64,000 nucleotides of DNA from the NCBI RefSeq assembly GCF_052045245.1, contig NZ_JBQEON010000019.1, forward strand, positions 62,001-126,000, written 5' to 3'. The notes beneath the pieces were generated by a model that was given only the letters and a program-made list of their open reading frames with translations, searched no databases and was not told where the DNA came from. This DNA comes from Burkholderia sp052045245. GTDB taxonomy: Bacteria > Pseudomonadota > Gammaproteobacteria > Burkholderiales > Burkholderiaceae. Each line of letters begins with the position of its first letter. The first letter of the stretch is position 1. The position numbers were made by a program, and so were the translations under genes. This document shows, piece after piece, positions 9,169-16,915 of the stretch.

Positions 9169-12100
9169 ATGACTGAACCACTCGCCTCCGCAGCCCTGCA
9201 AACGGTCGAGCTGACCGTCGACGGCATGCATTGCGGCGGCTGCACCGGCCGTGTGCAACGTGCGCTGGCTGCCGTGCCGGGTGTCGTCGCGGCCGCGGTC
9301 GATCTTGATGCGCATGCGGCCACGGTCACCGCGCACGACACGGTCGAGCCCGCGCAGCTCGTCGATGCGGTCGGCGCTGCCGGCTATCGCGCGACCGTGC
9401 GCGAAGCAACGGTCGGCGCCGCGGCGACCGCGCATGCGGAGCACGCGGCGCGCATCGAAGCATCGCCGGTCACGACGACGGCGTTGCCCGCAACGGCCGC
9501 GACGATCGAACTCGATATCGACGGCATGACCTGCGCGTCGTGCGTATCGCGCGTGGAAAAGGCACTCGCGAAAGTGCCGGGTGTCACGCGCGCAACGGTC
9601 AACCTCGCGACCGAACGCGCGACGGTCGGCGCCGCAGCGGACGTTTCGGCGTCGCAACTCGCGGATGCCGTCCGGCAAGCCGGCTATGGTGCGACGCCGG
9701 TCGCATCGGATACCGCCGTCGCCCCCGCCCCGTCCGCGCCTCCGGCAGCCGCCGGCATCGAGCTCGACATCGACGGGATGACCTGTGCGTCCTGCGTATC
9801 GCGCGTCGAGAAAGCGCTGGCGAAGGTGCCGGGCGTCACGCGGGCGTCGGTCAACCTCGCCACCGAGCGCGCGACCATCGATGCGGCGGCCGGCGTTTCG
9901 GCGTCGCAACTGGCGGATGCCGTCCGGCAGGCCGGCTATGGTGCGACGCCGGTCGCCGCCACGGCGCCGGGCGCGTCCGCCGATCTCGAATTCGACATCG
10001 GCGGGATGACCTGCGCGTCCTGTGCCGGCCGCGTCGAAAAGGCGCTGGCCGCGGTGCCGGGCGTCGCGCGCGCGACGGTCAATCTCGCGACCGAGCGCGC
10101 GTCGGTGCACGGCGCCGGCGCGCTCGACGCCGCCACGCTGATCGCGGCGATCACGGCGGCCGGCTACCGGGCATCGCTCGCCGCCGCGCCGGACACCGGC
10201 GCCGAAGCCCGCGCCAGCGACCCGGCGCAAGCGCCGGATGCCCGCAAGCGCCGCGAAGCGATCCGCGAACGCAATCTCGTGATCGGCGCGGCCGTGCTGA
10301 GCGCACCGCTCGTCCTGCCGATGCTCACCGCGCCGTTCGGCATCGACGCGATGCTGAACGGCTGGCTGCAGCTGGTGCTCGCATCGATCGTGCAGTTCGG
10401 CTTCGGCGCGCGCTTCTACCGCGCCGCCTGGCACGCGGTGAAGGCACGCACCGGCAACATGGACCTGCTCGTCGCGCTCGGCACGTCGGCCGCGTTCGGC
10501 TTGAGCCTGTGGATGCTGCTGCGCGACCCCGCACACCCGGGCCACCTGTATTTCGAGGCATCGGCCGTCATCATCACGCTGGTGCGCTTCGGCAAATGGC
10601 TCGAAGCGCGCGCGAAACGCCAGACGACCGACGCGATCCGCGCGCTGAACGCGCTGCGCCCGGATCGCGCACGCGTCGTCGAGCAGGGTGTCGAACGCGA
10701 CGTGCCGCTCGCGCAGGTGCGCGTCGGCACGACCGTCGCGATCCGTCCCGGCGAGCGCGTGCCCGTCGACGGCCGGATCGTGTCGGGCCGCTCGCACATC
10801 GACGAATCGCTGATCACCGGCGAAAGCCTGCCGGTGCCGAAGGACGGCGGCGATCCGGTCACCGCCGGCTCGATCAACGGCGAAGGCGCGCTCGTCGTCG
10901 AAACCACCGCGATCGGCGCGGAGACGACGCTCGCCCGCATCATCCGCCTCGTCGAATCCGCGCAGGCGGAAAAGGCGCCGATCCAGCGGCTGGTCGACCG
11001 GGTCAGCGAAGTGTTCGTGCCGGCGATCCTCGGCATCGCCGTGCTGACGCTGATCGGCTGGCTGATCGCCGGCGCCGGCACCGAAACGGCCATCCTCAAC
11101 GCAGTCGCGGTGCTCGTCATCGCGTGCCCGTGCGCGCTCGGCCTCGCGACGCCCGCCGCGATCATGGCCGGCACCGGCGTCGCCGCGCGCCACGGCGTGC
11201 TGATCAAGGACGCCCAGGCGCTCGAACTCGCGCAGCGCGCGACCGTGATCGCATTCGACAAGACCGGCACGCTGACCGAAGGCAAGCCATCCGTGACGGC
11301 GTTCGACGCCGTCGGCATCCCGCGTGAGCAAGCGCTCGCACTCGCGGCCGCGGTCCAGCGCCACAGCGATCACCCGCTCGCGCGCGCCGTGGTCGCCGCG
11401 CACGATGCGGACGTCGCGGCCCGCAGCAGCGCCGCGGGTTCGGCCGAGGCGGTCGTCGCGGCCGAGGCGCGCGCGGTGGCCGGACGCGGCGTCGAAGCGC
11501 GCGTCGATGGGCAGCGGCTCGCGCTCGGCAGCACCCGCTGGCGCGACGAGCTCGGCATCGTCGTGCCGCCCGAGCTCGATGCGCGTGCCGCGGAACTCGA
11601 ACGCGCGGGCAACACGATTTCATGGCTGATGCGCGCCGATGCGCCGCGTGCACCGCTCGCGCTGATCGCATTCGGCGACACCGTGAAATCCGGCGCGCGC
11701 GACGCGATCGCGGCGCTGTCGGCACGCGGCGTCGCGAGCGTGCTCGTGACGGGCGACAACCGCGGCAGCGCGGCGGCCGTCGCGGCGGCGCTCGGGATCG
11801 ACGAAGTGCATGCGCAGGTGCTGCCCGACGACAAGGCGCGCGTGGTGGCCGAACTGAAGCGCACGCACGGCGGGATCGTCGCGATGGTCGGCGACGGGAT
11901 CAACGACGCACCCGCACTCGCCGCGGCCGACGTCGGCATCGCGATGGCCACCGGCACCGACGTCGCGATGCATACGGCCGGCATCACGCTGATGCGCGGC
12001 GATCCCGCACTCGTCGCGGATGCGATCGACATCTCGAAGCGCACCTACCGGAAGATTCAGCAGAACCTGTTCTGGGCGTTCGTCTACAACCTGATCGGCG

Positions 12101-12222
12101 TGCCGCTCGCGGCGCTCGGCTGGCTGAACCCGGTGATCGCGGGCGCGGCGATGGCGTTTTCCAGCGTCAGCGTCGTGACGAACGCGTTGCTGCTGCGCAG
12201 ATGGAAGGGGCGGGCGCGGTGA
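9169..12222 (+). CDS. copA: Cu(I)-exporting P1B-type ATPase with four N-terminal metal-binding domains
   Basis: 1017-residue inner-membrane pump that exports Cu(I) (possibly Ag(I)) from cytoplasm to periplasm at the cost of ATP. Four ferredoxin-like HMA domains come first: GMHCGGC (Cys 22 and 25) and then three GMTCASC copies, of which the second and third HMA are nearly identical. The membrane domain carries the CPC metal site ('ACPCALG'), and the ATP-binding part has DKTGTLTEG (phosphorylated Asp), the HP dipeptide in 'HSDHPLARA' and GDGINDAPAL. Most bacterial CopA proteins have one or two HMA domains, so this is an expanded form. ATG 9169 is chosen because an upstream GTG would overlap the -10 box. 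Confidence 0.95.
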   Translation: MTEPLASAALQTVELTVDGMHCGGCTGRVQRALAAVPGVVAAAVDLDAHAATVTAHDTVEPAQLVDAVGAAGYRATVREATVGAAATAHAEHAARIEASPVTTTALPATAATIELDIDGMTCASCVSRVEKALAKVPGVTRATVNLATERATVGAAADVSASQLADAVRQAGYGATPVASDTAVAPAPSAPPAAAGIELDIDGMTCASCVSRVEKALAKVPGVTRASVNLATERATIDAAAGVSASQLADAVRQAGYGATPVAATAPGASADLEFDIGGMTCASCAGRVEKALAAVPGVARATVNLATERASVHGAGALDAATLIAAITAAGYRASLAAAPDTGAEARASDPAQAPDARKRREAIRERNLVIGAAVLSAPLVLPMLTAPFGIDAMLNGWLQLVLASIVQFGFGARFYRAAWHAVKARTGNMDLLVALGTSAAFGLSLWMLLRDPAHPGHLYFEASAVIITLVRFGKWLEARAKRQTTDAIRALNALRPDRARVVEQGVERDVPLAQVRVGTTVAIRPGERVPVDGRIVSGRSHIDESLITGESLPVPKDGGDPVTAGSINGEGALVVETTAIGAETTLARIIRLVESAQAEKAPIQRLVDRVSEVFVPAILGIAVLTLIGWLIAGAGTETAILNAVAVLVIACPCALGLATPAAIMAGTGVAARHGVLIKDAQALELAQRATVIAFDKTGTLTEGKPSVTAFDAVGIPREQALALAAAVQRHSDHPLARAVVAAHDADVAARSSAAGSAEAVVAAEARAVAGRGVEARVDGQRLALGSTRWRDELGIVVPPELDARAAELERAGNTISWLMRADAPRAPLALIAFGDTVKSGARDAIAALSARGVASVLVTGDNRGSAAAVAAALGIDEVHAQVLPDDKARVVAELKRTHGGIVAMVGDGINDAPALAAADVGIAMATGTDVAMHTAGITLMRGDPALVADAIDISKRTYRKIQQNLFWAFVYNLIGVPLAALGWLNPVIAGAAMAFSSVSVVTNALLLRRWKGRAR

Positions 12223-12276
12223 CGAGATGAAGTGCGAATACGGGCGGAACGGCAGTCTGCCCGCTCTTTGGCGGTT

Positions 12277-12468
12277 TCATCGGCTTCGACGGATCCACAA
12301 ACAATACGCAACGATCGCGACCAACATCGCTCCGTCGATGACACCGAGCAACGGAAGTGGGCTCGTCCACTTGTCCATATTGGTCGTGCGGGAGTAGTAG
12401 GGCGGACCGTCGCCATATGCCTCGTTCAAATTGATCGCGTTGAACGCCAAAACGAACAGAATGGACAT
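12277..12468 (-). CDS. Small two-helix membrane protein (63 aa)
   Basis: Short protein beginning MSILFVLAFNAINL, with a second hydrophobic stretch 'LLGVIDGAMLVAIVAYCLWI' followed by IRRSR, so both halves are probably membrane-embedded with a basic cytoplasmic tail. A GGAG box precedes the ATG at 12468; an in-frame ATG at 12489 is an alternative. Base composition is less GC-rich than the neighbours. I do not recognise the family. Confidence 0.5.
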   Translation of the reverse strand: MSILFVLAFNAINLNEAYGDGPPYYSRTTNMDKWTSPLPLLGVIDGAMLVAIVAYCLWIRRSR

Positions 12469-12499
12469 TAGCCGTGCTCCGCTGATCACTTCTTCGCGG

Positions 12500-12979
12500 C
12501 TAGCCCGGAACGACCGGCTTGATCAACGTCGTGGTGATCGGCGCGAAGCCGCAGGTCCGATACAGCGCACGAGCGGCCGTGTTGTGGTTGAACACCGACA
12601 GCCCGATCTCGGTGACGCCATGACGGCGTGCCTCGGCCTCGAGCGCATCGAGCGCGCGCGTCGCCCAGCCCTGGCGGCGCCGGGACGGGACAATGTCGAG
12701 GTCATAGATGAACAGCGTGCGGTTCGGCCCTTCGGGCACGATCGCGTACCAGAGGTCGCCGACCGTGTCGCCGCTGGCGGCGTCGATCAACTGGACGAGG
12801 GTCTGGCCGGACGTGAGCAGGCCGTCGGGCAGCAGCGTATCGAAACAGGCGCGGGCACGGCCCGCTGCGTCGTCGGTCGCGTTTTGCCCGGATGACACAA
12901 GGTCGCGCGCGTAGCCGTCGATGGCGCGCGTGCGATATGCGTGGAATTCGCCGGCCGTCATCGGCCGCATCTGCAGCAT
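12500..12979 (-). CDS. GNAT-family N-acetyltransferase
   Basis: Acetyl-CoA-dependent acyltransferase of the GNAT fold, about 159 residues. Motif A is visible as 'LDIVPSRRRQGWATRAL' (pyrophosphate-binding R/Q-x-x-G-x-A), followed by the motif B helix and 'NHNTAARALYRTCGF', the classic C-terminal GNAT signature. The substrate is unknown. The start is uncertain: ATG at 12979 begins the typical 'MLQMRPMTAGEF', while GTG at 13024 would add 15 residues; neither has a strong ribosome-binding site. It lies between the small membrane gene and a convergent-looking repeat region. Confidence 0.8.
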   Translation of the reverse strand: MLQMRPMTAGEFHAYRTRAIDGYARDLVSSGQNATDDAAGRARACFDTLLPDGLLTSGQTLVQLIDAASGDTVGDLWYAIVPEGPNRTLFIYDLDIVPSRRRQGWATRALDALEAEARRHGVTEIGLSVFNHNTAARALYRTCGFAPITTTLIKPVVPG

Positions 12980-13086
12980 GGCCCGGGTGTCGCGAAGGAA
13001 GTCGAACTTCCAGTGTAGCGGCACGCTCGCACCGGCGCGCGATGCAGCGGTGGAAAACGCACGGACAGGTGCGGCGAGCGCCGCGC

Positions 13087-13118
13087 CGAATCAGCGAATC
13101 AGCGAATCAGCGAATCAG
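13087..13118. repeat. Four tandem copies of the octamer CGAATCAG
   Basis: Four exact 8-bp units lie end to end. The last unit contains the stop codon of the small gene on the minus strand, so copy-number changes would alter only the sequence after its end. It looks like a slippage-prone microsatellite. Confidence 0.85.
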
Positions 13119-13270
13119 CGACGGTACAGGACGATCGGCGCGAGGTTCGCACGGCGCAGGCGATCGGCTTCGGCGCGACGCGCGGCGTACGAATATTCCG
13201 CGTCGAGCGGCAGGTGCGGGGAGACGAACAGGTCGTCGATCTTTTGCAGCAGGGCAAGAATGAAGCTCAT
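13115..13270 (-). CDS. Small hypothetical protein (51 aa)
   Basis: Short gene with a good GGAG box 6 bp before its ATG. It encodes 51 residues starting MSFILALLQKIDDLF, with an acidic/aromatic middle ('LDAEYSYAARRAEADRL') and a basic end. Its organisation (hydrophobic amphipathic start, then a charged helix) resembles small Burkholderia proteins of the DUF3563 kind, but the match is by eye and weak. Two GGGTTTTCCC motifs lie 25-70 bp upstream. Function unknown. Confidence 0.55.
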   Translation of the reverse strand: MSFILALLQKIDDLFVSPHLPLDAEYSYAARRAEADRLRRANLAPIVLYRR

Positions 13271-13293
13271 GTGAGACTCCTGACAGATGGTGC

Positions 13294-13338
13294 TAGGGTT
13301 TTCCCTTAGATGGACTCCATTGTAAGGGTTTTCCCTGA
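13294..13338. promoter_or_regulatory. Two copies of the GGGTTTTCCC motif upstream of a small gene
   Basis: CTAGGGTTTTCCCTTAG (13294-13309) and TAAGGGTTTTCCCTGA (13323-13338) are about 30 bp apart, close to three helical turns, and both are near-palindromic. They precede the 51-residue gene on the minus strand and match the element at 2452, suggesting cooperative binding of one regulator. Confidence 0.45.
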
Positions 13339-13444
13339 ATTCCGCCAGCGCGCCGCATCAGTTTGCCGCAGTTCGCCGCCGTCGATCGACGGCCTGCCAT
13401 GCCGATCCTTGCCGGCTCGGCGTTTTCAGGTAGGGTCGGAAGGC

Positions 13445-14887
13445 TTATCGCGTTCGGCGCGCGCGCTTCGCGGCCGCTGCCTCGCGGTTCGCATTGCGTT
13501 GAAGCCGGTCGACCTGCGACAGCATCGCTTCGTGGTGTTCCGCGAGCGTCATCAGCGTCGCCTGCTGCGTCGACAGATCGGCAGTCAGCCGGTCGATCCG
13601 CTGTTGCCGGGCGTCCAGATCCTGCTTCAGGTGCGCGATCTGCCGCGTTTGCAGCACCAGCGCGACGAGCCCCGCAAACACGACGACCGCCAGCGCCAGC
13701 AGCAGCCGGTTGACGCGGCGCATCTCGCGATCCGCCGCCTGCTTCATGCCTGCCGACTCCGCCTGCAGCGCGGCGAGCCGGTCCGACAGTGGGCGCAGAT
13801 GGGTGTCGGGATCGAAGGCCGGCGCACTCGGCACGGACGGTTGCACGCGATCCGCCGACGGCTTCGTCACGAACGACGCCGCAGATGCGACCGGCTGCGC
13901 GGCCGGCGATGCCGAGGCCGCGGCCGCCCGCGGTGCATCGCCGGTGTTCGCGGCAAGCGCGGGCCCGGCCGATTCGGTGTTCGCCTGCGGTTGGGTGTTT
14001 GCCTGCGGTTCGGCAGATGGCACCGTGTTCCGCGCCGGAGCCGCCACCGGGTCCAGCTCTGGCTTGGCGCCGGCGGCCGCCGCTTCCGCCACGCTGCGCA
14101 CCGCTGCCGCTTCGCGGGCGCCGGTGGCCGCACGCCGCTTGCCGCCAGAGGAAGCGCGACGCCCCTTCGGGACCTCGCCGGGTATCGGCGCGGCGGCGTC
14201 ATGCCTGACCGGTGCGGCCGCAACGTCAACATCGTTGCCGGTTGTCCCCGTGCGATCGCCGCTAGCCGCGTCGACCGCCACGGCATTCGCCGCCGAACGC
14301 GCTGCCTTCGTCACGACCGCGTCGCCGGTATTCGGCACGCTGCCGGCGCTCATCCGGCCGCCGTCGACTGTCGGTTCGCCGGCTGCGGTCGTGACGATGA
14401 CGTCTGCTTGCCGCACGTCGGCAGCGGCCTTCGTTGCATCGGCATCGACCGCGCGCTCGACGCCGGCGCCGACTTCAACGCCGACCGTATCGCCCTTTCC
14501 CGACGTCGGTGCAGATTGCGCCATTGTGGCAACGTCGGCAGCCTGCGCCGTCCCGCCATCCGTGTTGCCACGCGCCGCGGCGCCAGGCCCGCCGAATCCG
14601 TCCAGCGTCGCCTGCCGGCCGGTGTCCTCGGCGGCCACCGTGTCGACGTCCGCGATCGCCTCGTCGCGCGCAGCGGACGGCGCACGCGCGGCCGGCTCGA
14701 GCACCGGATCGCCGAACAGGTCGAGCGTGCGTTCGTCGCGCAGCGCCTCGCCGGCCGGCACGTTGCCGGGTCGCGCGGTGGCCTTGGCGGCGGTGTCCGC
14801 GGCAGCCGCGGCCGAGCGCGGACGCAAACGGGCCGACGAACGGTTGGAACGGGAACGGGAGCGAGGCAGGAAAACGGATTCGGTCAT
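13445..14887 (-). CDS. Ala/Pro-rich membrane-anchored coiled-coil protein
   Basis: 480-residue protein of unknown function. The first ~370 residues are low-complexity (Ala, Asp, Thr, Pro), with a basic Ser/Arg-rich start and a QPQANTQPQANT duplication. A single membrane helix lies near residues 402-422 ('LLLALAVVVFAGLVALVLQ'), and the C-terminal 55 residues form a coiled coil ('IAHLKQDLDARQQRIDRL'). Without a signal peptide, the long disordered part is probably cytoplasmic and the coiled coil periplasmic, or the reverse. It resembles Burkholderia low-complexity proteins of no assigned role. Confidence 0.7.
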   Translation of the reverse strand: MTESVFLPRSRSRSNRSSARLRPRSAAAAADTAAKATARPGNVPAGEALRDERTLDLFGDPVLEPAARAPSAARDEAIADVDTVAAEDTGRQATLDGFGGPGAAARGNTDGGTAQAADVATMAQSAPTSGKGDTVGVEVGAGVERAVDADATKAAADVRQADVIVTTAAGEPTVDGGRMSAGSVPNTGDAVVTKAARSAANAVAVDAASGDRTGTTGNDVDVAAAPVRHDAAAPIPGEVPKGRRASSGGKRRAATGAREAAAVRSVAEAAAAGAKPELDPVAAPARNTVPSAEPQANTQPQANTESAGPALAANTGDAPRAAAASASPAAQPVASAASFVTKPSADRVQPSVPSAPAFDPDTHLRPLSDRLAALQAESAGMKQAADREMRRVNRLLLALAVVVFAGLVALVLQTRQIAHLKQDLDARQQRIDRLTADLSTQQATLMTLAEHHEAMLSQVDRLQRNANREAAAAKRARRTR

Positions 14888-14991
14888 GGAGTCGGATAAC
14901 AGGCCCGCGAGCGCGGAACCGAATGTCGAACGGAATCAGTGCGCGGCCATTGTCGCATGACCGGTCGCCGATCCGGCCGATCGGATGCCGT

Positions 14992-15690
14992 CTATTCGTC
15001 GTTCGACAACCCGCTGCCTTCCTCGAAGCGCGTGACGCACGACAGCCCGCGCAGCTTGTCGCAGATCGCACGGTATTCGAGGTCCGACACGCGCCCGAGC
15101 GCGATGCGCACTTCGTCGTGCTCATCCGTGTCGTCGGCGCGCTGCACGATGAACTGCTTCACGCGCGCGCTGTCGGGGCCGAGCGCCGCGTGCAGCGAAT
15201 CGAACGTCAGCGCGCCGCTCACCACCGTCAGCGCGACTTGGCGGCGCTGGCGCACCGTGAAGTAGCGCCGCTCGAGCGGCTTGATGCCGGCCAGGATGAT
15301 CAGGATGATGATCGTCGCGGAAATCGACGCGACGTACAGGCCGCCGCCCACCGCGAGGCCGATCGCGGCGACCGACCACAGGCTCGCGGCGGTCGTCAGC
15401 CCGCGCACGATCTCGCCGCGCAGCAGGATCGAGCCCGCGCCGAGGAAGCCGATGCCCGACACCACCTGCGCGGCGATCCGCGACGGATCGAGCACGATGT
15501 GATCGCTGCGGCCGAGCACGTCGGCGAAACCGTACGCCGACACGATCATGATGAGCGTCGAGCCGACGCACACCAGCATGTGCGTGCGCAGGCCGGCCGC
15601 CCATGAAAGCCGCTCGCGTTCGAAGCCGATGACGCTGCCGAGCGCCGCCGCGAGAAGCAGCCGCGTCACGAGTTCCAGATTGCCCAGCAT
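14992..15690 (-). CDS. MgtC/SapB-family inner-membrane protein
   Basis: 232-residue protein. The N-terminal ~140 residues contain four or five membrane helices with the family's conserved 'GSVIGFERE' and 'SGIGFLGAGSILL' motifs. The C-terminal cytoplasmic part ('LTVVSGALTFDSLHAAL') is an ACT-like regulatory domain found in longer MgtC members. In other bacteria MgtC supports growth at low magnesium and survival in phagocytes, partly by modulating F-type ATPase; whether this copy does so is not known. It is divergently arranged with the AGE epimerase. Confidence 0.87.
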   Translation of the reverse strand: MLGNLELVTRLLLAAALGSVIGFERERLSWAAGLRTHMLVCVGSTLIMIVSAYGFADVLGRSDHIVLDPSRIAAQVVSGIGFLGAGSILLRGEIVRGLTTAASLWSVAAIGLAVGGGLYVASISATIIILIILAGIKPLERRYFTVRQRRQVALTVVSGALTFDSLHAALGPDSARVKQFIVQRADDTDEHDEVRIALGRVSDLEYRAICDKLRGLSCVTRFEEGSGLSNDE

Positions 15691-15805
15691 CGGATTTATC
15701 TCCTTTTTTTGGTGCCGGCCCCGCGGAATGTTTTATCCTTGGCCTCGGTCGCGCCGATCCTCCGGGCCGCGCCGACACGTTTCGATCCAAGCGCACAACC
15801 CCGCC

Positions 15806-16915
15806 ATGTCCGTTTCCGACTCCGCTTCCGCCCAGGCCGCCCCGCTGCACCACCATTTTGCGCACGTCGTCTTGCCGATCTGGCAGGGTTCAGGGTTCGA
15901 CCACGTGCTGCGGCTGCCGTTCGAGGCCGTCGATCCGGACACCCATGCACCGCTGCCCGTCACCCGTTATCGCGCCATGGCGTGTGCGCGGCAACTGTTC
16001 GTGTTCGCCCAGGCCGGCAACACCGCGCACGCGGCCACGCTGTTCGATTCGCTGTGCAGCCGCTTTCGCGATCCGCGCCACGGCGGCTGGTTCTACAGCG
16101 TCGACGCGCAAGGCGCGCCGCTCGACACGACGAAAGACCTTTATACGCACGCGTTCGTGGTGTTTGCGTGCGCCGCCTGGCATGCGGCGTCGGGCGACGC
16201 GGCCGCGCGCGCGATCGCCGAAGACACCGCCGCACTGATTCAGGACCGCTTCGCGCCGCAGCCGGGCGACGCGTTGCTCGACGCCGCGCGTCACGCCGAT
16301 TTCTCGTCATCGGGCAGCGGCGCGCTGCAGAACCCGCTGATGCACCTGACCGAAGCGTGGCTCGCCGCCGCCGATGCGTTCGGCGACGCGGCATTCGACG
16401 ATGCGCTCGCGCGCACCGCACAGGCCGTCGAGCGCACCTTCGTCGAGCCGGCGACCGGCTGTGTCGCCGAGCTGCCGCTCGGTACGGCCGGCAACCGCTT
16501 CGAGCCCGGCCATCAGTTCGAATGGTTCTATCTGGTCGATGCGGCCGGCGCGCGCCTCGCGCAAACCGGGTTGCCCGACGCGCTCGCGCGCGCGTTCGCG
16601 TTCGCGGAACGGCACGGCGTCGATCCGCAGACGGGCGCCGTGTGCGCGGCGGTCGACGCGCAAGGGGCCTGTATCGACGGCACGCAGCGGATCTGGGCGC
16701 AGACCGAATATCTGCGCGCGCTCGCGACGCACGGCGGCACGCCCGCGTCCGCGCCGCTCGCGCGACAGATCGAGCGCTTCGCCGCGCGCTTCCTGCATCC
16801 GCGCGGCTGGTTCGAGTGCAAGACGGCGGACGGGCAGGTGTCGCGCGCCGACCTGCCGTCGACGACGCCCTACCACCTCGCAACCGCTTACGCGGCGCTG
16901 CCCGCGGTTTCGTAA
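15806..16915 (+). CDS. AGE-family sugar epimerase/isomerase
   Basis: 369-residue (alpha/alpha)6-barrel protein of the N-acylglucosamine 2-epimerase / mannose isomerase family, which interconverts aldo- and keto-sugars or C2 epimers. Family marks include 'DPRHGGWFYSVDAQGAPLD' and 'DLYTHAFVVFA', 'NPLMHLTEAWLAA', 'FEPGHQFEWFYLV' and 'RIWAQTEYLRAL', which carry the catalytic His/Glu residues of YihS-like isomerases. The ATG at 15806 is taken because the protein becomes recognisable from there. The last 28 bp overlap the convergent chemotaxis gene. The exact sugar substrate cannot be assigned. Confidence 0.82.
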   Translation: MSVSDSASAQAAPLHHHFAHVVLPIWQGSGFDHVLRLPFEAVDPDTHAPLPVTRYRAMACARQLFVFAQAGNTAHAATLFDSLCSRFRDPRHGGWFYSVDAQGAPLDTTKDLYTHAFVVFACAAWHAASGDAAARAIAEDTAALIQDRFAPQPGDALLDAARHADFSSSGSGALQNPLMHLTEAWLAAADAFGDAAFDDALARTAQAVERTFVEPATGCVAELPLGTAGNRFEPGHQFEWFYLVDAAGARLAQTGLPDALARAFAFAERHGVDPQTGAVCAAVDAQGACIDGTQRIWAQTEYLRALATHGGTPASAPLARQIERFAARFLHPRGWFECKTADGQVSRADLPSTTPYHLATAYAALPAVS

